From: Chitinophagaceae bacterium | Lineage (GTDB): Bacteria; Bacteroidota; Bacteroidia; Chitinophagales; Chitinophagaceae | Assembly: GCA_016722465.1 (NCBI GenBank) | Contig: JADKJC010000002.1 | Span: 758,501-822,500 of the forward strand | DNA length: 64,000 nucleotides | Direction of reading: 5' to 3' | Shown: piece after piece, positions 62,992-64,000 of the stretch | Numbering within the stretch: position 1 is the stretch's first letter | Layout: each line of letters opens with the position of its first letter | Position numbers and translations under genes: made by a program | Notes under the pieces: model-generated | Databases searched by the model: none | Told to the model about the DNA's origin: nothing | What the model saw: only the letters and a program-made list of their open reading frames with translations

Positions 62992-63705
62992 GTGCATAAA
63001 AGCTGGTGGAAAATAGCATCTCTCGTTTTACTCATTTATACCATTGTTGGTGGCTTTTTAATGGATGTGCCCCGCCTTTTTATTTTAAATGAAACCATCC
63101 GAAATCTGTATTTTCATGTGGCCATGTGGTTTGGCATGATGATACTTTTTATCATAAGTTTTGTATACAGCATTAAATACCTCCGCAATTTTGATTACCG
63201 CCACGATATTTATGCCCGGCATTTTGCTGCACTCGGCACTTTGTTTGGCATACTGGGTTATACTACCGGTGCCGTTTGGGTGTCTGTTACCTGGATGACA
63301 GACCAGAGCCAGAGCTTTGGCAGCGTAATGAGGGAGCCTAAATTATTAGGTGCGGCCATTGCCCTGCTTATCTATGGCGCTTACTTTGTATTGAGAGGTT
63401 CATTTACCGATATTGATAAAAGAGCAAGGATTAGTGCCGTGTATAATATTTTTGCTTTTGTAATGCTGTTTCCCAGCATCTGGATCATACCAAGGCTGGT
63501 TGGAAGCCTGCATCCCGGCGCACCGGGCAGCGATAGTGGCAACCCGGCCCTGAATTTTAAAGATGTGGACATGCGCCTCCGGATGGTATTTTACCCCGCT
63601 GTAATTGGCTGGACCTTGCTGGGTGTATGGATTGCTACCTTAAACATCAGGATACAATTATTAAAAGACAAATCCTTACTGCTGGATACAACTGATAAAA
63701 AATAA
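62992..63705 (+). CDS. ccmC: Cytochrome c biogenesis protein CcmC/CcsA family
   Basis: A GTG start (62992) is used. The protein has six membrane helices, with periplasmic His residues (NLYFHVAMWFG and YARHFAALGTLFG) and a tryptophan-rich loop (GAVWVSVTWMTD) at the position of the WWD heme motif. The C-terminal part (YPAVIGWTLLGVWIATLNIRI) matches family members. It delivers heme to CcmE in the periplasm. ccmD follows after 4-7 nt, so the two are co-transcribed; ccmB lies 4.7 kb upstream. Confidence 0.88.
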   Translation: MHKSWWKIASLVLLIYTIVGGFLMDVPRLFILNETIRNLYFHVAMWFGMMILFIISFVYSIKYLRNFDYRHDIYARHFAALGTLFGILGYTTGAVWVSVTWMTDQSQSFGSVMREPKLLGAAIALLIYGAYFVLRGSFTDIDKRARISAVYNIFAFVMLFPSIWIIPRLVGSLHPGAPGSDSGNPALNFKDVDMRLRMVFYPAVIGWTLLGVWIATLNIRIQLLKDKSLLLDTTDKK

Positions 63706-63712
63706 TGGTATG

Positions 63713-63928
63713 ATGAAGCATCTAAAAAAAATATTATTGTTTGCACTTACAGCCTGCACTTCTGTAGTAGTTGCCCAAAGCGATAAGCCGGTGGAAATGG
63801 CAGACCTGATGAGGAGCAATGGAAAGATATACATCGTGGTGGCCATATGCCTTACCATTTTAATTGGATTGTTCTTATATGTATGGAATGTGGACAGGAA
63901 GATATCAAAACTCGAGAAGGAAGGCTAA
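63713..63928 (+). CDS. ccmD: CcmD family protein
   Basis: The 71-residue protein (start 63713; 63710 also possible) has a signal-like N-terminus (MKHLKKILLFALTACTSVVVAQ) and a single helix (IYIVVAICLTILIGLFLYVWNV) followed by a basic tail, the Bacteroidota CcmD-like pattern. It holds CcmC and CcmE together in heme handling. Only 72 bases of the window remain after it; no further start is certain. Confidence 0.8.
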   Translation: MKHLKKILLFALTACTSVVVAQSDKPVEMADLMRSNGKIYIVVAICLTILIGLFLYVWNVDRKISKLEKEG

Positions 63929-64000
63929 GATGCCCAAGCAGGCAAAGAAAATAAGGCTGAATTAAAATATCCCGTTGAACGGAGTGTCGCCACTGAAGCC

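Noticed and set aside
1..64000. Search for tRNA, rRNA, riboswitch and CRISPR
   Set aside because: No conserved T-loop or rRNA words and no regularly spaced direct repeats with unique spacers were seen; the FN3 repeats are coding.

Overview
The window is a stretch of Bacteroidota chromosome, most likely of the order Chitinophagales/family Chitinophagaceae. The indications are a type IX secretion pair (porV, gldJ), a secreted protease with a type-A T9SS C-terminal sorting domain, DUF5683, DUF4292, WG-repeat and GLPGLI proteins, bacillithiol synthesis (bshA), TAnnTTTG promoter motifs, weak Shine-Dalgarno sequences, and short palindromic intergenic repeats. No rRNA, tRNA, CRISPR array or intact transposase was seen.

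Layout. 1-16 kb is accessory: a cut-off C1 papain-like protease, a small protein, a probable outer-membrane barrel protein, an envelope-anchored TIR protein, an LVIVD lipoprotein, a WG-repeat protein, and small secreted or membrane proteins, with mtnN and a metallophosphoesterase. 16.6-20 kb is the conserved parA-parB-DUF5683-dapB block. 20-26.5 kb carries a NarL-type regulator, bshA, an EnvC-like protein, DUF4292, dut, ispF and porV. 27-35 kb holds gldJ-murF, ftsK, a 7TMR-DISM-type histidine kinase, DUF423 and aroK. 35.6-41 kb has a carboxypeptidase-regulatory-domain protein, mrp, fhs, a ParE toxin-antitoxin pair and a GDPD lipoprotein. 41-49 kb is a kynurenine (tryptophan) degradation cluster: ACMSD, 3-hydroxyanthranilate dioxygenase, SDR, aminomuconate semialdehyde dehydrogenase, RidA-type deaminase, kynureninase and kynurenine 3-monooxygenase. 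49-57.5 kb has PaiB-like, pyrF, a thioredoxin, an M48 protease and a large reprolysin-like secreted protease. 57.6-64 kb is a cytochrome c maturation operon (ccmB ... ccmC-ccmD) split by a minus-strand block of TonB-receptor-like, GLPGLI and small Cys-containing secreted proteins.

Most notable observations. (1) A GxxExxY (PDDEXK-type) gene inside the kynurenine cluster is bounded by perfect 28-bp inverted repeats, and two gene-less palindromic relatives of the repeat lie nearby; this looks like a small mobile unit with MITE-like derivatives. (2) A lipoprotein-signal/TSP3/stalk/TM/TIR protein has Toll-receptor-like topology. (3) dut and ftsK are each broken by one missing base in a homopolymer, which may be assembly error or true lesions. 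(4) Five genes have an exact TAnnTTTG -7 box only 4-5 nt before the ATG, implying leaderless mRNAs. (5) kmo contains an in-frame heptanucleotide tandem repeat that could be phase-variable. (6) The ccm operon is interrupted by the GLPGLI island.
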